Source: Hyphococcus sp. (GTDB lineage Bacteria > Pseudomonadota > Alphaproteobacteria > Caulobacterales > Parvularculaceae). Taken from it: DNA of 64,000 nucleotides. The stretch lies in assembly GCA_028281665.1 (NCBI GenBank), contig JANQJK010000013.1, forward strand, positions 1 through 64,000, in the 5' to 3' direction. A program made the translations under genes and the position numbers. Of this stretch, positions 34,558 to 44,374 are shown one piece after another. The notes under the pieces are model-generated. The model worked only from the letters and a program-made list of their open reading frames with translations, was not told where the DNA came from and did not search any database. Positions within the stretch are counted from its first letter, which is position 1. Each line of letters starts with the position of its first letter.

Positions 34558-36678
34558 ATGAGCGAAAACCGCGTCATCAAGGTCAACGGCCGGGAGGTGG
34601 AAGTCGCCTCCGATCTGACGCTGTTGCAGGCGTGCGAAGCGGCGGGGGAGGAGATCCCGCGGTTCTGCTATCATGAGCGCCTGTCTGTCGCCGGCAATTG
34701 CCGCATGTGCCTGATCGAGGTCAAAGGCGGCCCGCCCAAGCCCGTTGCCTCCTGCGCCCAGAATGTTCGCGATTTGCGTCCGGGCCCCGAGGGCGCGCCG
34801 CCGGAGCTTTTCACCAACACGCCCATGGTGAAAAAGGCGCGCGAAGGCGTCATGGAATTTCTGTTGATCAACCATCCCCTCGACTGTCCGATCTGCGATC
34901 AGGGCGGCGAATGCGACCTTCAGGATCAGGCCGTTGCATATGGCCGCGACGGCTCGCGCTACGAGGAAAACAAGCGCGCGGTCGAAGAGAAACATATGGG
35001 TCCGTTGATCAAGACGATCATGACCCGTTGCATTCAATGCACCCGCTGCGTGCGCTTCGCGACGGAGATTGCCGGCGTCGACGATCTCGGTCTCGTCAAT
35101 CGCGGCGAAGACGCTGAAATCACCACGTATCTTGAAAAGACCGTCGAGAGCGAGCTGACCGGCAATCTGATCGACGTGTGTCCTGTCGGTGCGCTGACGT
35201 CGAAACCCTATGCGTTTAATGCGCGGCCATGGGAATTGCGCAAAACGGAAACCATCGACGCCATGGACGCGGTCGGGTCGAACATTCGCGTCGACGCCCG
35301 CGGCCGGGAAGTGCTGCGGATTCTGCCGGTCGTCCATGAAGACGTGAATGAGGAATGGATTGCCGACAAAAGCCGTTTCATCTGGGACGGCCTGCGCCGC
35401 CAGCGGCTCGACAAATCCTATATCCGCAAAGACGGCACGTTGCAGGCGGCAAGCTGGGACGAGGCGCTGTCGCTCGCCGGCGAAAAGCTCAAGTCGACCG
35501 CCAAAGATCGCGTGGCCGCGATTGTCGGCGATCTTGCGCCGGCGGAAGCGGTCAAAGCGCTGAAAGACATGATGACGGGGCTTGGCGTCGCCAATCTCGA
35601 TTGTCGTCAGGACGGCGCGAAGATCGGCGCCGCTGAAAACGGAACGGTCGATCGGCGCAGCTATCTCTTCAACACGGGCATCGCCGGCCTTGAAAACGCC
35701 GACGCCATCCTGCTGGTCGGCGCCAATCCGCGCCGCGAGGCGCCGATGATCAACGCCCGCATCCGAAAGACGTGGATGCGCCAGCTCGATCTCAAAATCG
35801 GCGTGATCGGCGAGCAGGCCGATCTCTCTTACGAGTACGATTATCTCGGCGCGGGGCCGGAAACACTGTCGGCGCTGGCGTCCGGCAAAGGCGAATTCTT
35901 CGACGCACTGAAGCAGGCGCGCCGGCCGGCGATCATTATCGGCATGGGCGCGCTGACGCGACGGGACGGCGCCGCCATTCTCGCGGAAACGGCGAAACTC
36001 GCGAAGGCCGTGGGCGCGGTCACCGATGGGTGGAACGGATTCAATGTCCTTCACACGGCGGCCGCTCGCGTCGGCGCCCTTGATCTTGGCTTTCTGCCGC
36101 AGGCGGGCGGACGCGATTTTGAGAGCATTCTCGCGGGCTGCGAGGCGCGTGAAATTGACGTCGTCTATAACCTTGGCGCCGACGAATTCGACCCCAAGCG
36201 CCTTGGCGGCGCGTTTGTCATTTATCAGGGCCATCATGGAGACGTCGGCGCGCGCCACGCGGATATCATTCTCCCGGGCGCGGCGTATACGGAGCAATCC
36301 GGCGTTTATGCCAATACCGAGGGGCGCGCGCAGATGGGCGCGCGGGCGCTGTTCCCGCCGGGAGACGCCCGTGAAGACTGGGCGATCCTGCGCGCTTTGT
36401 CCGCCCATGCCGGCAAGACGCTGCCCTATGACGATCTTTTCGCCTTGCGTCAGGCGATGATTGAAGACGCCCCCGCGCTCGGCCGCCTCGATCAGTTGCA
36501 CGAGCATGAGACGCCGTTCGATCTGACGCAGGTCGGCGCTGCGGGCGATTTGGAGCCGGCGCCGTTCGTGTCCGCCGTCAGCGATTACTATCTGACCAAT
36601 TCAGTCGCGCGGGCGTCGAAGACCATGGCGGAATGTTCAGCGGCTATGTCGGGTGCGGCGAAACTTGCGGCGGAATAG
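34558..36678 (+). CDS. nuoG: NADH:quinone oxidoreductase subunit G
   Basis: A 706-residue subunit. The ferredoxin-like N-terminus has Cys37, Cys48, Cys51 and Cys66; the next cluster uses His106, Cys110, Cys113 and Cys119; further cysteines lie in CIQCTRCVRF near 160. The C-terminal molybdopterin-oxidoreductase-like domain is present without a bound cofactor expected. AAAGGG precedes the ATG. It overlaps the next ORF by 26 nt. Confidence 0.97.
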   Translation: MSENRVIKVNGREVEVASDLTLLQACEAAGEEIPRFCYHERLSVAGNCRMCLIEVKGGPPKPVASCAQNVRDLRPGPEGAPPELFTNTPMVKKAREGVMEFLLINHPLDCPICDQGGECDLQDQAVAYGRDGSRYEENKRAVEEKHMGPLIKTIMTRCIQCTRCVRFATEIAGVDDLGLVNRGEDAEITTYLEKTVESELTGNLIDVCPVGALTSKPYAFNARPWELRKTETIDAMDAVGSNIRVDARGREVLRILPVVHEDVNEEWIADKSRFIWDGLRRQRLDKSYIRKDGTLQAASWDEALSLAGEKLKSTAKDRVAAIVGDLAPAEAVKALKDMMTGLGVANLDCRQDGAKIGAAENGTVDRRSYLFNTGIAGLENADAILLVGANPRREAPMINARIRKTWMRQLDLKIGVIGEQADLSYEYDYLGAGPETLSALASGKGEFFDALKQARRPAIIIGMGALTRRDGAAILAETAKLAKAVGAVTDGWNGFNVLHTAAARVGALDLGFLPQAGGRDFESILAGCEAREIDVVYNLGADEFDPKRLGGAFVIYQGHHGDVGARHADIILPGAAYTEQSGVYANTEGRAQMGARALFPPGDAREDWAILRALSAHAGKTLPYDDLFALRQAMIEDAPALGRLDQLHEHETPFDLTQVGAAGDLEPAPFVSAVSDYYLTNSVARASKTMAECSAAMSGAAKLAAE

Positions 36679-37210
36679 GAACGCGCCGTCGACCGCCGAA
36701 GCGAATGAAGCGCTGATCGAGCAGATTCGCGCCAATGTGGCGTTCGAGCACATTGTCGTTTCCGTGCTGGCCGGCGCCGGCGTTTGCAGCGCCATTCTGT
36801 TGACGCTGCGCGTTGGCGCATTGCTCATCACCGGATCCTTGTCGGTTTCGACATTGCTGTCGGCGCTTTTCGCTTCCGTTGTGTTCCTGTTCCTTTTCTT
36901 TCTCGTGGGCTTTGCGGCCGGCGCGGCGATTGTGACGCCGTTGTTCCGCGCGCTTGAAAAATCCCGCCGCCGGTCCGGTTGGCCCTATGGCGCAGCGGCG
37001 CTGGGCGTCGCCGCGGCGTCGCTTATCGCGGCGACCGCAGTGCCCGCCGCGCAGGGTCCGAGCCTTGCCGCCGTCGTTTCGGTGATTGCCGCGAGCATCG
37101 TGACGTCCATCATTTTTGCTCGGCGCATGGCGCCCCACTGGGCGGCGGCGGAAGCGGCCGAGCGGGAGGCCGCGGCCGCGCCGCTCGGCTTTCGCCTTCC
37201 TCAACGGTAA
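36653..37210 (+). CDS. Four-helix membrane protein of unknown function
   Basis: A 185-residue protein from GTG 36653, or slightly shorter from TTG 36665. Both starts lie inside the end of nuoG. Hydrophobic segments lie at about 33-60, 65-92, 106-125 and 130-150, with Arg-rich ends and an Ala/Glu-rich tail. No known family is evident. Confidence 0.6.
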   Translation: MRRNLRRNRNAPSTAEANEALIEQIRANVAFEHIVVSVLAGAGVCSAILLTLRVGALLITGSLSVSTLLSALFASVVFLFLFFLVGFAAGAAIVTPLFRALEKSRRRSGWPYGAAALGVAAASLIAATAVPAAQGPSLAAVVSVIAASIVTSIIFARRMAPHWAAAEAAEREAAAAPLGFRLPQR

Positions 37211-37300
37211 GGCTTGCGACTAGCGGACGGGCGCGTGCGGCGGGGCGACTTTTCGTTGGGCGGCTGCGCTGCTACGAAAGTCGCAAATCTGGAGGCTCCA

Positions 37301-37948
37301 ATGAAATACATCCTGATGAGCGCCGCCGCCGCTGCATTGACCGCCACGCCGGCCATGGCCGGCGACGACAAGGGGCGCGTGTCCAAGACACTCGACCTTG
37401 CGGATTTCGAACGCATTTCCATTTCCGGCGTGTACGACCTTTCCGTTAAGGTGGGCGACGCCTATTCGGTTACGATTGCCGGACCCGCCGACGAGATCGG
37501 GCGCGTCAAGGCGACGGTCTCCGACGGCGTTCTCAATCTCGACCAGAAAGAGCGAAAGCGCGGCTGGGGACGCAAGCGTCACGGCGTCGACGCGGAGATC
37601 ACCCTGCCGGTCCTGAACGGCCTTGACGTTTCCGGCGTGGTCGACGGGGAGATCGCGGACATTGACGCCGATGCGTTTCGTCTCGCCATTTCCGGCGTCG
37701 GCGACATCACGCTGTCCGGGCGTTGCGACGCGCTGGACGCGAGAGTATCGGGCGTCGGCGACCTCGACGCCGACAAGCTTGAATGCCGCGTCGTGGACGT
37801 CACGGTTTCCGGCGTCGGCGACGCCTCCGTGTACGCCAGCGAGGAAGTGGACGCGACGGTGTCCGGCATGGGCGATATCGACGTTTACGGCGGACCGGAG
37901 CGAGTGTCGAAAAGCGATTCCATGTTCGCCGATGTGACCGTGCATTAG
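37301..37948 (+). CDS. Secreted DUF2807 (GIN domain) beta-helix protein
   Basis: A 215-residue protein. A signal peptide ends near APAMAG (residue 20). The mature part has the DUF2807 fold with a striking series of SGV-x-D or SGVGD turns at about every 20 residues (six copies), typical of a right-handed beta-helix. GGAGG stands 5 nt before the ATG. Found in periplasmic or outer-membrane adhesin-head-like proteins; role unknown. Confidence 0.78.
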   Translation: MKYILMSAAAAALTATPAMAGDDKGRVSKTLDLADFERISISGVYDLSVKVGDAYSVTIAGPADEIGRVKATVSDGVLNLDQKERKRGWGRKRHGVDAEITLPVLNGLDVSGVVDGEIADIDADAFRLAISGVGDITLSGRCDALDARVSGVGDLDADKLECRVVDVTVSGVGDASVYASEEVDATVSGMGDIDVYGGPERVSKSDSMFADVTVH

Positions 37949-38036
37949 GGTTTCGCGCGCCGGCCGAAGGGCCGCGACGGAATCGCCCGAATTGCCCCCG
38001 TGACTAGCGGCTCGATCCGCATTATGACCCGGGGCC

Positions 38037-39119
38037 ATGAGCGAAATCTGGACTAATCTGACAACGCGTCCTGTCGACCTCCCATGGTGGTGGTTCGGAT
38101 CCGTGGTCGCGGGCTCGCTGGCGATTCTGCTGACGCTGCTGCTGGCTCAGGCCTTTCTGATGTATTTCGACCGCAAGGTCTGGGCCGCCGTGCAGATGCG
38201 CAAGGGTCCCAATGTGGTCGGGCCCTTCGGCCTGCTTCAGTCCTTCGCGGACCTCCTGAAATTCATCTTCAAGGAAATTGTCATTCCGGCCGGCGCCAAC
38301 AAGGTGGTGTTCGTGCTGGCCCCGCTCGTCACCTTTGTGCTGGCGCTGGTGGGCTGGGCGGTGATCCCCGTCGCGCCGGGGCTGGTCGTTTCCGACATCA
38401 ATGTCGGCATTCTTTATCTGTTCGCGATCTCCTCTCTCGGCGTTTACGGCGTCATCATGGGCGGGTGGGCGTCGAACTCGAAATATCCGTTTCTGGGCTC
38501 CCTGCGGTCCGCGGCGCAAATGGTCTCCTATGAGGTCTCGCTCGGGTTCGTGATCATTTCGGTCCTTTTGCTCGTCGGCTCGGTGAACCTGACGGAGATC
38601 GTCGAGAGCCAGGGCAGGGGCGGCGGCTTCCTCACCTGGCATTTCATTCCGCTGTTCCCGATGTTCGTGGTGTTCTTCATTTCGGCGCTGGCCGAAACCA
38701 ACAGGCCGCCTTTCGATCTGCCGGAAGCGGAATCGGAACTCGTCGCCGGCTATCAGGTCGAATATTCCTCGACGCTGTTTCTGTTGTTCATGATCGGCGA
38801 GCTTGCCAACATCGTCCTCATGTGCGCGATGCTGACCATCCTCTTTTTCGGCGGCTGGCATTCGCCGATTCCCGCCGCATGGGCGCCATGGCTGGAAGCG
38901 GGGCCGATGCCCGTATTCTGGTTCTGCGCCAAGATTATTTTCTTCTTTTTCCTGTTCGCCATGGTGAAAGCGATCGTGCCGCGTTATCGCTATGATCAGC
39001 TCATGCGCATCGGATGGAAGATTTTCCTGCCCCTGTCGCTTTCCTGGGTCGTGCTGGTCGCCGGCGTCCTGATCATGTTCCCGGACCTCGCTGCGCACTT
39101 CCAGAGCTGGAGGAACTAG
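38037..39119 (+). CDS. nuoH: NADH:quinone oxidoreductase subunit H
   Basis: A 360-residue membrane subunit with about eight helices. Family blocks are [20 protein letters not shown] near residue 43 and [22 protein letters not shown] near 218, the latter lining the quinone entry. It is followed immediately by nuoI. Confidence 0.97.
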   Translation: MSEIWTNLTTRPVDLPWWWFGSVVAGSLAILLTLLLAQAFLMYFDRKVWAAVQMRKGPNVVGPFGLLQSFADLLKFIFKEIVIPAGANKVVFVLAPLVTFVLALVGWAVIPVAPGLVVSDINVGILYLFAISSLGVYGVIMGGWASNSKYPFLGSLRSAAQMVSYEVSLGFVIISVLLLVGSVNLTEIVESQGRGGGFLTWHFIPLFPMFVVFFISALAETNRPPFDLPEAESELVAGYQVEYSSTLFLLFMIGELANIVLMCAMLTILFFGGWHSPIPAAWAPWLEAGPMPVFWFCAKIIFFFFLFAMVKAIVPRYRYDQLMRIGWKIFLPLSLSWVVLVAGVLIMFPDLAAHFQSWRN

Positions 39120-39608
39120 ATGGCCCGCATCGCTCAGGCGCTCCAGGGTTTCATGTTGTGGGACTTCGTGAAGGCCTTTGGTCTTGCCATGAAGTATTAC
39201 TTCCGGCCCAAGGCGACGCTGAACTATCCGTTTGAAAAAGGGCCGCTGTCGCCTCGTTTCCGGGGCGAGCATGCGCTGCGCCGCTATCCGAACGGCGAGG
39301 AGCGCTGTATCGCCTGCAAGCTGTGCGAGGCTATCTGTCCCGCACAGGCGATCACCATTGAAGCCGAACCGCGCGATGACGGTTCGCGCCGCACGACCCG
39401 CTACGACATCGACATGACGAAATGCATCTATTGCGGGTTCTGTCAGGAAGCCTGCCCGGTCGACGCGATCGTCGAGGGCCCGAACTTCGAGTTTGCCACC
39501 GAGACCCGCGAGGAGCTGTTTTACGACAAGGACCGGCTGCTCGCGAACGGAGACCGCTGGGAGCGGGAGATCGCGCGCAATCTTGAGATCGACGCGCCTT
39601 ACAGATAG
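39120..39608 (+). CDS. nuoI: NADH:quinone oxidoreductase subunit I
   Basis: A 162-residue ferredoxin with two 4Fe-4S sites: Cys63, 66, 69, 73 and Cys102, 105, 108, 112 ([11 protein letters not shown] and [11 protein letters not shown]). Its ATG directly follows the nuoH stop. It is the last nuo gene in the window: nuoJ normally follows but does not. Confidence 0.97.
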   Translation: MARIAQALQGFMLWDFVKAFGLAMKYYFRPKATLNYPFEKGPLSPRFRGEHALRRYPNGEERCIACKLCEAICPAQAITIEAEPRDDGSRRTTRYDIDMTKCIYCGFCQEACPVDAIVEGPNFEFATETREELFYDKDRLLANGDRWEREIARNLEIDAPYR

Positions 39609-39762
39609 CAGGGTCGGCCGCCCCCTATCGCCGTGCCGCCGCCGGCCGTCATCGCGCCGGTAAGGCGGGACTTCCAGACAGCGTTCATCAACCTGCGCTC
39701 GCGACGAGCCTCGGAACTCGCGAGGTCAGACGCCGTCGATTTGTTTATGACAGAGACAAGAA

Positions 39763-39791
39763 AAAACCGCGCCAAATCCGGACGCGGTTTT
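39763..39791. terminator. Bidirectional terminator between nuoI and petC
   Basis: AAAACCGCG (39763-39771) pairs with CGCGGTTTT (39783-39791) around an 11-nt loop. Poly-A on one side and poly-T on the other serve both converging transcripts. A further short inverted pair CTCGCGA/TCGCGAG lies at 39698-39724. Confidence 0.85.
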
Positions 39792-39839
39792 CATTTGGCG
39801 GCGCAGGCCTGAAGCGGTCCCCGGCGGGCGAGGGCTGTG

Positions 39840-40766
39840 TCAGTGCGCGTCGGACCAGATCTTGCGATAGGACCAGTAAAGCAGGCCGGCGAGGACCAGG
39901 AGATAGATAATCGCGACGACGCCCAGCGCTTTTCGCTCTTCCATCTTCGGTTCGGCGGCCCACATCAGAAATTCGGTAACGTCGGCGGAATATTGCTCGA
40001 CCGTTTGCGGCGACCCGTCGACGTATTCGATCATGCCGTCGGCGAGGGGCGGGGCCATGGCGAGCACGCCGCCAAGGGGCACTTCGACGCCCTCCTGCGG
40101 GTAACCCTTCTCGTCCACATATTCCGGCTTCAGGTTCTGGGACATGTCGCCCGGGAAATAGGGATTGTAGTAGAGGCCCGGCGCGACCTCGACCGTTGAG
40201 GGGGCGTCTTCGTAACCCTTGAGCAGGCTGTAAAGATAATCCGGCCCGTGATGGCGCGCCTTGGTGATCAGCGAGAGATCCGGCGGCAACGCATTGTTGT
40301 TCGCAAGGCGTGCGATCTGTTCGTTGGGATAGGGCCCTGGAATGCGATCGGACGGCAGGGCGGGGCGCTCAAACATCTCGCCGAATTCGTCCGGCCCGTC
40401 GGAAACCTGGAACTTGTAGTTGGAGGCGATCGCCTTCACGACGGGGTTTTCATTCGGATTCGCGCAATCGATCGTTTCCGGGATGCCGGCCGGACAGCTG
40501 TCGAGGTAAAACGGTCCGCCTTTCTGTCCGAGATTGCGGAACGACAGGAGTTCAACGCCGTGACAGCTTGAACAGACGGCTTCGTAGACCTGGAAGCCTC
40601 GTTGCAGCGCGTCCTGGTCAAACGTTCCGAACGGGCCGGAGAAATGCCAGTGGTGATGTTCGACTTTTTTCGCCTTGCCGCCGGCGGCATCCGCGGCGCC
40701 GACGGCCGCGAAAGACGCGAACAGGGAAAGGGCGATCAGGCGGGCGTTTTTCATCTTGGTGCTCAT
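39840..40766 (-). CDS. petC: Ubiquinol-cytochrome c reductase, cytochrome c1
   Basis: A 308-residue subunit. A signal peptide ends near residue 27. The heme motif is C65-S-S-C68-H69; the axial Met is in GVLAMAPPLADG. A C-terminal helix (about 285-303) anchors it. The ATG at 40766 is 5 nt after petB; a long extension to 41024 belongs to another frame of petB. Confidence 0.96.
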   Translation of the reverse strand: MSTKMKNARLIALSLFASFAAVGAADAAGGKAKKVEHHHWHFSGPFGTFDQDALQRGFQVYEAVCSSCHGVELLSFRNLGQKGGPFYLDSCPAGIPETIDCANPNENPVVKAIASNYKFQVSDGPDEFGEMFERPALPSDRIPGPYPNEQIARLANNNALPPDLSLITKARHHGPDYLYSLLKGYEDAPSTVEVAPGLYYNPYFPGDMSQNLKPEYVDEKGYPQEGVEVPLGGVLAMAPPLADGMIEYVDGSPQTVEQYSADVTEFLMWAAEPKMEERKALGVVAIIYLLVLAGLLYWSYRKIWSDAH

Positions 40767-40771
40767 CGCGA

Positions 40772-42067
40772 TTATTCCGCTGGAACGGCGCCGGCGGGCG
40801 GCGTTGACGCTTCTGTCGGTTTTGGTTTGGTCACTACTGCCTCGGCGATGGATCGCGGCATGGGTTTCGGCGTTTCCATAATGCCCAGCAAGGGCAGGAT
40901 GATCAGGAAGAATGCGAAGTAATAGGCGGTGAAGATCTGCGCCCACATCACGTAGACGCCTTCCGCCGGTTTCGCGCCCAGCCAGCCAAGAGCGATGCAC
41001 GCGACAACGAAGAGGAAGAACCACAGGCGCGCCACAGGACGATAGCGCATGGAGCGCACTTTCGACGTATCGAGCCAGGGAAGGACGAACAGCACCAGAA
41101 TCGAGCCGAACATGGCGATGACGCCGCCAAGCTTTGCTGAGATCGGGCCGAGATCAAACGTAACCGCCCGCAGGATCGCGTAGAACGGCAGGAAGTACCA
41201 TTCCGGCACGATCGACGCCGGCGTCACGAGCGGGTTTGCCTCGATATAGTTGTCCGCGTGACCGAGCGCGTTCGGATTAAAGAAGACGAACGAGGCGAAA
41301 AGAACGAAGAACAGGGCGACCGCGAAACCGTCTTTCACCGTGAAATAAGGATGAAAGGGCAGCGTGTCTTTCTTCACGTCCTTCACGTCAACGCCGGTGG
41401 GGTTGTTGTTGCCGGAGGTGTGGAACGCCCAGATGTGCAGCGCCACCACGCCGAAGATTGCGAACGGCAACAGATAGTGAAGCGAGAAGAACCGGTTGAG
41501 CGTCGGGTTGTCGACCGAGAAGCCGCCCCAGAGCAGCGTGCGGATGCTGTCGCCCACAAGCGGGATCGCCGAGAACAGGTTGGTAATCACGGTCGCGGCC
41601 CAATAAGACATCTGACCCCAGGGCAGGACGTAACCCATAAACGCCGTCGCCATCATCAGGAGGAAGATCACGACGCCGAGAATCCAGCTCATCTCCCGCG
41701 GCGCCTTGTAAGAGCCGTAATAGAGACCGCGGAACATGTGGATATAGACCGCGAGGAAGAACATCGACGCGCCGTTCAGGTGAACGTAACGGATCAGCCA
41801 CCCGTAGTTGACGTCGCGCATGATGTGTTCAACCGATGCGAAAGCGTAGTCCACATGGGGCGTGTAATGCATCGCAAGCACCACGCCGGTGATGATCTGC
41901 ACGACGAGCATCACGACGAGGATGGCGCCGAAGGTCCACCAGTAGTTGAGGTTCTTCGGCGTCGGAAAGTCCATGAAGTCCGCGCTGAAGCGAACGATCG
42001 GCAGGCGCTTGTCCAGCCATTTTTCGAATCCGGTGGAGGGATTGTATGTAGACGGATGACCGCTCAT
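40772..42067 (-). CDS. petB: Ubiquinol-cytochrome c reductase, cytochrome b
   Basis: A 431-residue eight-helix protein. Heme-binding His pairs are in [10 protein letters not shown] and [20 protein letters not shown] on one strand of helices and [14 protein letters not shown] further on. The Qo loop [13 protein letters not shown] is intact. ATG at 42067 follows an AGGA site. Second gene of petABC. Confidence 0.96.
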   Translation of the reverse strand: MSGHPSTYNPSTGFEKWLDKRLPIVRFSADFMDFPTPKNLNYWWTFGAILVVMLVVQIITGVVLAMHYTPHVDYAFASVEHIMRDVNYGWLIRYVHLNGASMFFLAVYIHMFRGLYYGSYKAPREMSWILGVVIFLLMMATAFMGYVLPWGQMSYWAATVITNLFSAIPLVGDSIRTLLWGGFSVDNPTLNRFFSLHYLLPFAIFGVVALHIWAFHTSGNNNPTGVDVKDVKKDTLPFHPYFTVKDGFAVALFFVLFASFVFFNPNALGHADNYIEANPLVTPASIVPEWYFLPFYAILRAVTFDLGPISAKLGGVIAMFGSILVLFVLPWLDTSKVRSMRYRPVARLWFFLFVVACIALGWLGAKPAEGVYVMWAQIFTAYYFAFFLIILPLLGIMETPKPMPRSIAEAVVTKPKPTEASTPPAGAVPAE

Positions 42068-42081
42068 CTGTTGTTTTCCTG

Positions 42082-42675
42082 CTAGCCGATGCGCACGACG
42101 GTGTCGGACACGAACTGGAACGGCGGGATGGGAAGGTTTTCCGGCGCCGGTCCTTTGCGGATGCGCCCGGCCGTGTCGTAATGCGAGCCGTGGCACGGGC
42201 AGAACCAGCCGCCATATTCGCCCTTGTTCTCACCCGCCGTGGTGCCTAGGGGGATGCAACCCAGATGCGTGCAGACGCCGACCAGAACGAGCCATTCCGG
42301 CTTCGCTTCGCCGTCGGCGCTCGTTGTGCGCGCGCTGTCGCTGGCGTCGGCGCCGGAGATGTTGGCGTTGCGGGCGTTGTCGTCGACAAGCGCCGATAAC
42401 GGCGTTGCTTCCGACTCTTCGATTTCAGCAGGGGTGCGGCGGCGGATGAACACCGGCTTGCCTTGCCAGAACACCTTGATGGCCTGACCGACCTCGACGG
42501 CGGAAAGGTCAACTTCCGTCGTGGACAGCGCCAGCACGGAGGCGTCGGGGTTCATCTGATGCACCAGCGGCCAGACCACCGTGGCGGCGCCGGCGGCCGT
42601 CGCGGTCGTTGCGATTATGTGGATAAAGTCCCGGCGGGTTGGTTCGCCTGATTGCGTTGGATCGCTGGTCGTCAT
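42082..42675 (-). CDS. petA: Rieske iron-sulfur protein of the bc1 complex
   Basis: A 197-residue protein with a twin-arginine signal-anchor (RRDFI, Arg14-Arg15, then a helix). Cluster ligands are Cys135, His137, Cys140 and Cys159, Cys161, His162 ([15 protein letters not shown]). Residues 97-124 form a Ser/Ala/Asp-rich insertion before the cluster domain, longer than usual in alphaproteobacterial proteins. First gene of the operon, divergent from trmL. Confidence 0.95.
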   Translation of the reverse strand: MTTSDPTQSGEPTRRDFIHIIATTATAAGAATVVWPLVHQMNPDASVLALSTTEVDLSAVEVGQAIKVFWQGKPVFIRRRTPAEIEESEATPLSALVDDNARNANISGADASDSARTTSADGEAKPEWLVLVGVCTHLGCIPLGTTAGENKGEYGGWFCPCHGSHYDTAGRIRKGPAPENLPIPPFQFVSDTVVRIG

Positions 42676-42836
42676 TGCAAATGTCGCCCCTGACAAGTTA
42701 TCGCGCTGCATTCTCGGCGAAAATGCGCGCGCGTGTTTTGCATGTCCTATGTACTAAGTCTAGGCGGTCGGGGACTGCGGCCTAGCGTCGCTCACCCGGC
42801 GGCGTTTCCGCGCAAAAGGCAAAGGATTAGGCGGCG

Positions 42837-43283
42837 TTGCGACTTGTTCTCTATCAACCTGACATTCCCCAGAACGCCGGCGCGGCGATTCGGGCGGCGG
42901 CCTGTTTCGGGGCGTCGCTGGAGATCGTCGAGCCCTGCGGCTTTCCCCTGAACGCCCGCGAGCTGCGCCGGGTCGCCATGGATTACGGGGCGCTCGCCGC
43001 GCCGGTCGCCCATGCCAGCTGGGGAAAGTTTCTCGAAACGGTCGGCGGCGCGCGTCTCGCCCTGTTGACCACCTCGGCCGAGACGTCCTTGTGGTCGTTC
43101 CGCTTTCGGGCGGACGACATACTCATGCTGGGTCGCGAGAGCAGCGGCGTGCCCGATGAGGTCCATCAGGCCGCCGCCGCGCGCATCCGCATTCCCATGA
43201 GCGGAAAAGCCCGCTCCCTGAATGTCGCCACCGCTGGTGCGATCGTGCTGGCTGAGGCCTCGCGGCAGCTTGGCGCCGACTAA
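42837..43283 (+). CDS. trmL: tRNA (cytidine(34)-2'-O)-methyltransferase
   Basis: A 148-residue SPOUT methyltransferase. Motifs are LYQPDIPQNAGAAIRAAA at the start, MLGRESSGVPDEVH near 100 and IPMSGKARSLNVATAGAIVL near 120, the knot region that binds SAM. TTG start with an AGGATTAGG region in front. It methylates the wobble ribose of tRNA-Leu. It overlaps the next convergent gene by 4 nt. Confidence 0.93.
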   Translation: MRLVLYQPDIPQNAGAAIRAAACFGASLEIVEPCGFPLNARELRRVAMDYGALAAPVAHASWGKFLETVGGARLALLTTSAETSLWSFRFRADDILMLGRESSGVPDEVHQAAAARIRIPMSGKARSLNVATAGAIVLAEASRQLGAD

Positions 43284-43657
43284 AGTCCCCAGCTGCCCGG
43301 ATTTTCGATGGGTTCGCCCTTGGACAGCGCCTGCATGCCTTTGACGACCCGGACGATGTACCAGATCAGTACGAGGACAATCAGCACAAATCCAATCAGG
43401 ACAATCATTAACACACAACTGATCAGACCATACAGAAGACCCTTCCAGAAGATATTGATCTGATTGTAATAATGGCTTTTCAGCCAGTCCGGCGCCTCGT
43501 CCTTGGCCATATACGCCATGACGACCCCGACGATGGAGGTCACGCCGACGACGAACGCGACGAGGTAAAGAATGTAGATCAGATTGGCGTTGCCGCGCTC
43601 GCTGGGATTCGTCGAGATCGGCGGTTCCTGGCTCGGCGTCGGTTGCGACTCGGACAT
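43280..43657 (-). CDS. DUF4870-like small membrane protein
   Basis: A 125-residue protein with a Ser/Pro/Gln-rich N-terminus and three helices (about 25-47, 68-92 and 83-108 region). The layout and the end VVKGMQALSKGEPIENPGSWGL fit the DUF4870/YccF-like type. ATG at 43657. Convergent with trmL. Function unknown. Confidence 0.72.
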   Translation of the reverse strand: MSESQPTPSQEPPISTNPSERGNANLIYILYLVAFVVGVTSIVGVVMAYMAKDEAPDWLKSHYYNQINIFWKGLLYGLISCVLMIVLIGFVLIVLVLIWYIVRVVKGMQALSKGEPIENPGSWGL

Positions 43658-43810
43658 CTTGTCGGCTCCTCGATTGGTTGCGGCGACTGAGGCCGGACGA
43701 TGCGGCGTTTCGGCGCTGTTCGCAAATGCGGCGCAAATGCTTGTCGCCGGCGACGCGCATTGATAGGAACCCCGCCGAATCACCAGTTTTCACCCGTAAG
43801 GACATTTATC

Positions 43811-44233
43811 ATGGCGCTCGAACGCACCTTTTCGATCATCAAACCCGACGCGACCCGCCGCAACATCACCGGCAAGGTGATCGCCAAGCTGGAAGAGGGC
43901 GGCCTGCGCGTCGTTGCGCAAAAGCGCATCCACATGACCCGCGAGCAGGCGGAAGGGTTTTACGCCGTCCACAGGGAACGCCCGTTTTTCGGCGAACTTG
44001 TGGATTTCATGATGTCCGGTCCGGTGGTCGTGCAGGTTCTTGAGGGCGAGGACGCCATCAAGCGCAATCGCGAGATCATGGGCGACACGAATCCGAAGGA
44101 CGCGAGCCCCGGCACAATCCGCGCCGAGTTTGCCGAATCGATCGGCGAAAACACCGTTCACGGATCGGATGCGCCAGAAACGGCGGCGGTCGAGATCAAG
44201 TTCTTTTTCACGGACGCCGAAATCGTCGGGTAG
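43811..44233 (+). CDS. ndk: Nucleoside-diphosphate kinase
   Basis: A 140-residue enzyme of standard size. The active His is in [13 protein letters not shown] near residue 117; the start [15 protein letters not shown] is typical. AAGGA precedes the ATG at 43811. It equilibrates nucleoside triphosphates. A strong terminator follows. Confidence 0.97.
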   Translation: MALERTFSIIKPDATRRNITGKVIAKLEEGGLRVVAQKRIHMTREQAEGFYAVHRERPFFGELVDFMMSGPVVVQVLEGEDAIKRNREIMGDTNPKDASPGTIRAEFAESIGENTVHGSDAPETAAVEIKFFFTDAEIVG

Positions 44234-44258
44234 CGGCGATCGGGCATCCGCAATTGTT

Positions 44259-44291
44259 AAAAGCCCCGCTCCATGGCGGGGCTTTTCTTTT
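44259..44291 (+). terminator. Rho-independent terminator after ndk
   Basis: AAAAGCCCCGC pairs with GCGGGGCTTTT (44276-44286) around a 6-nt loop, followed by CTTTT. An 11-bp stem, the clearest terminator in this part. Confidence 0.92.
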
Positions 44292-44374
44292 GCGGACCAA
44301 CGTTAAGTAAGTCCGTCGATAACGTTGTTGCTGAGTCGGCGCCGCAATGACTGGATCAAGTCCAGAAAATGAGT

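Noticed and set aside
34312..36507. A 731-codon open frame antisense to nuoG
   Set aside because: It is the mirror of a GC-rich coding strand; the product has no family pattern while nuoG is unmistakable.
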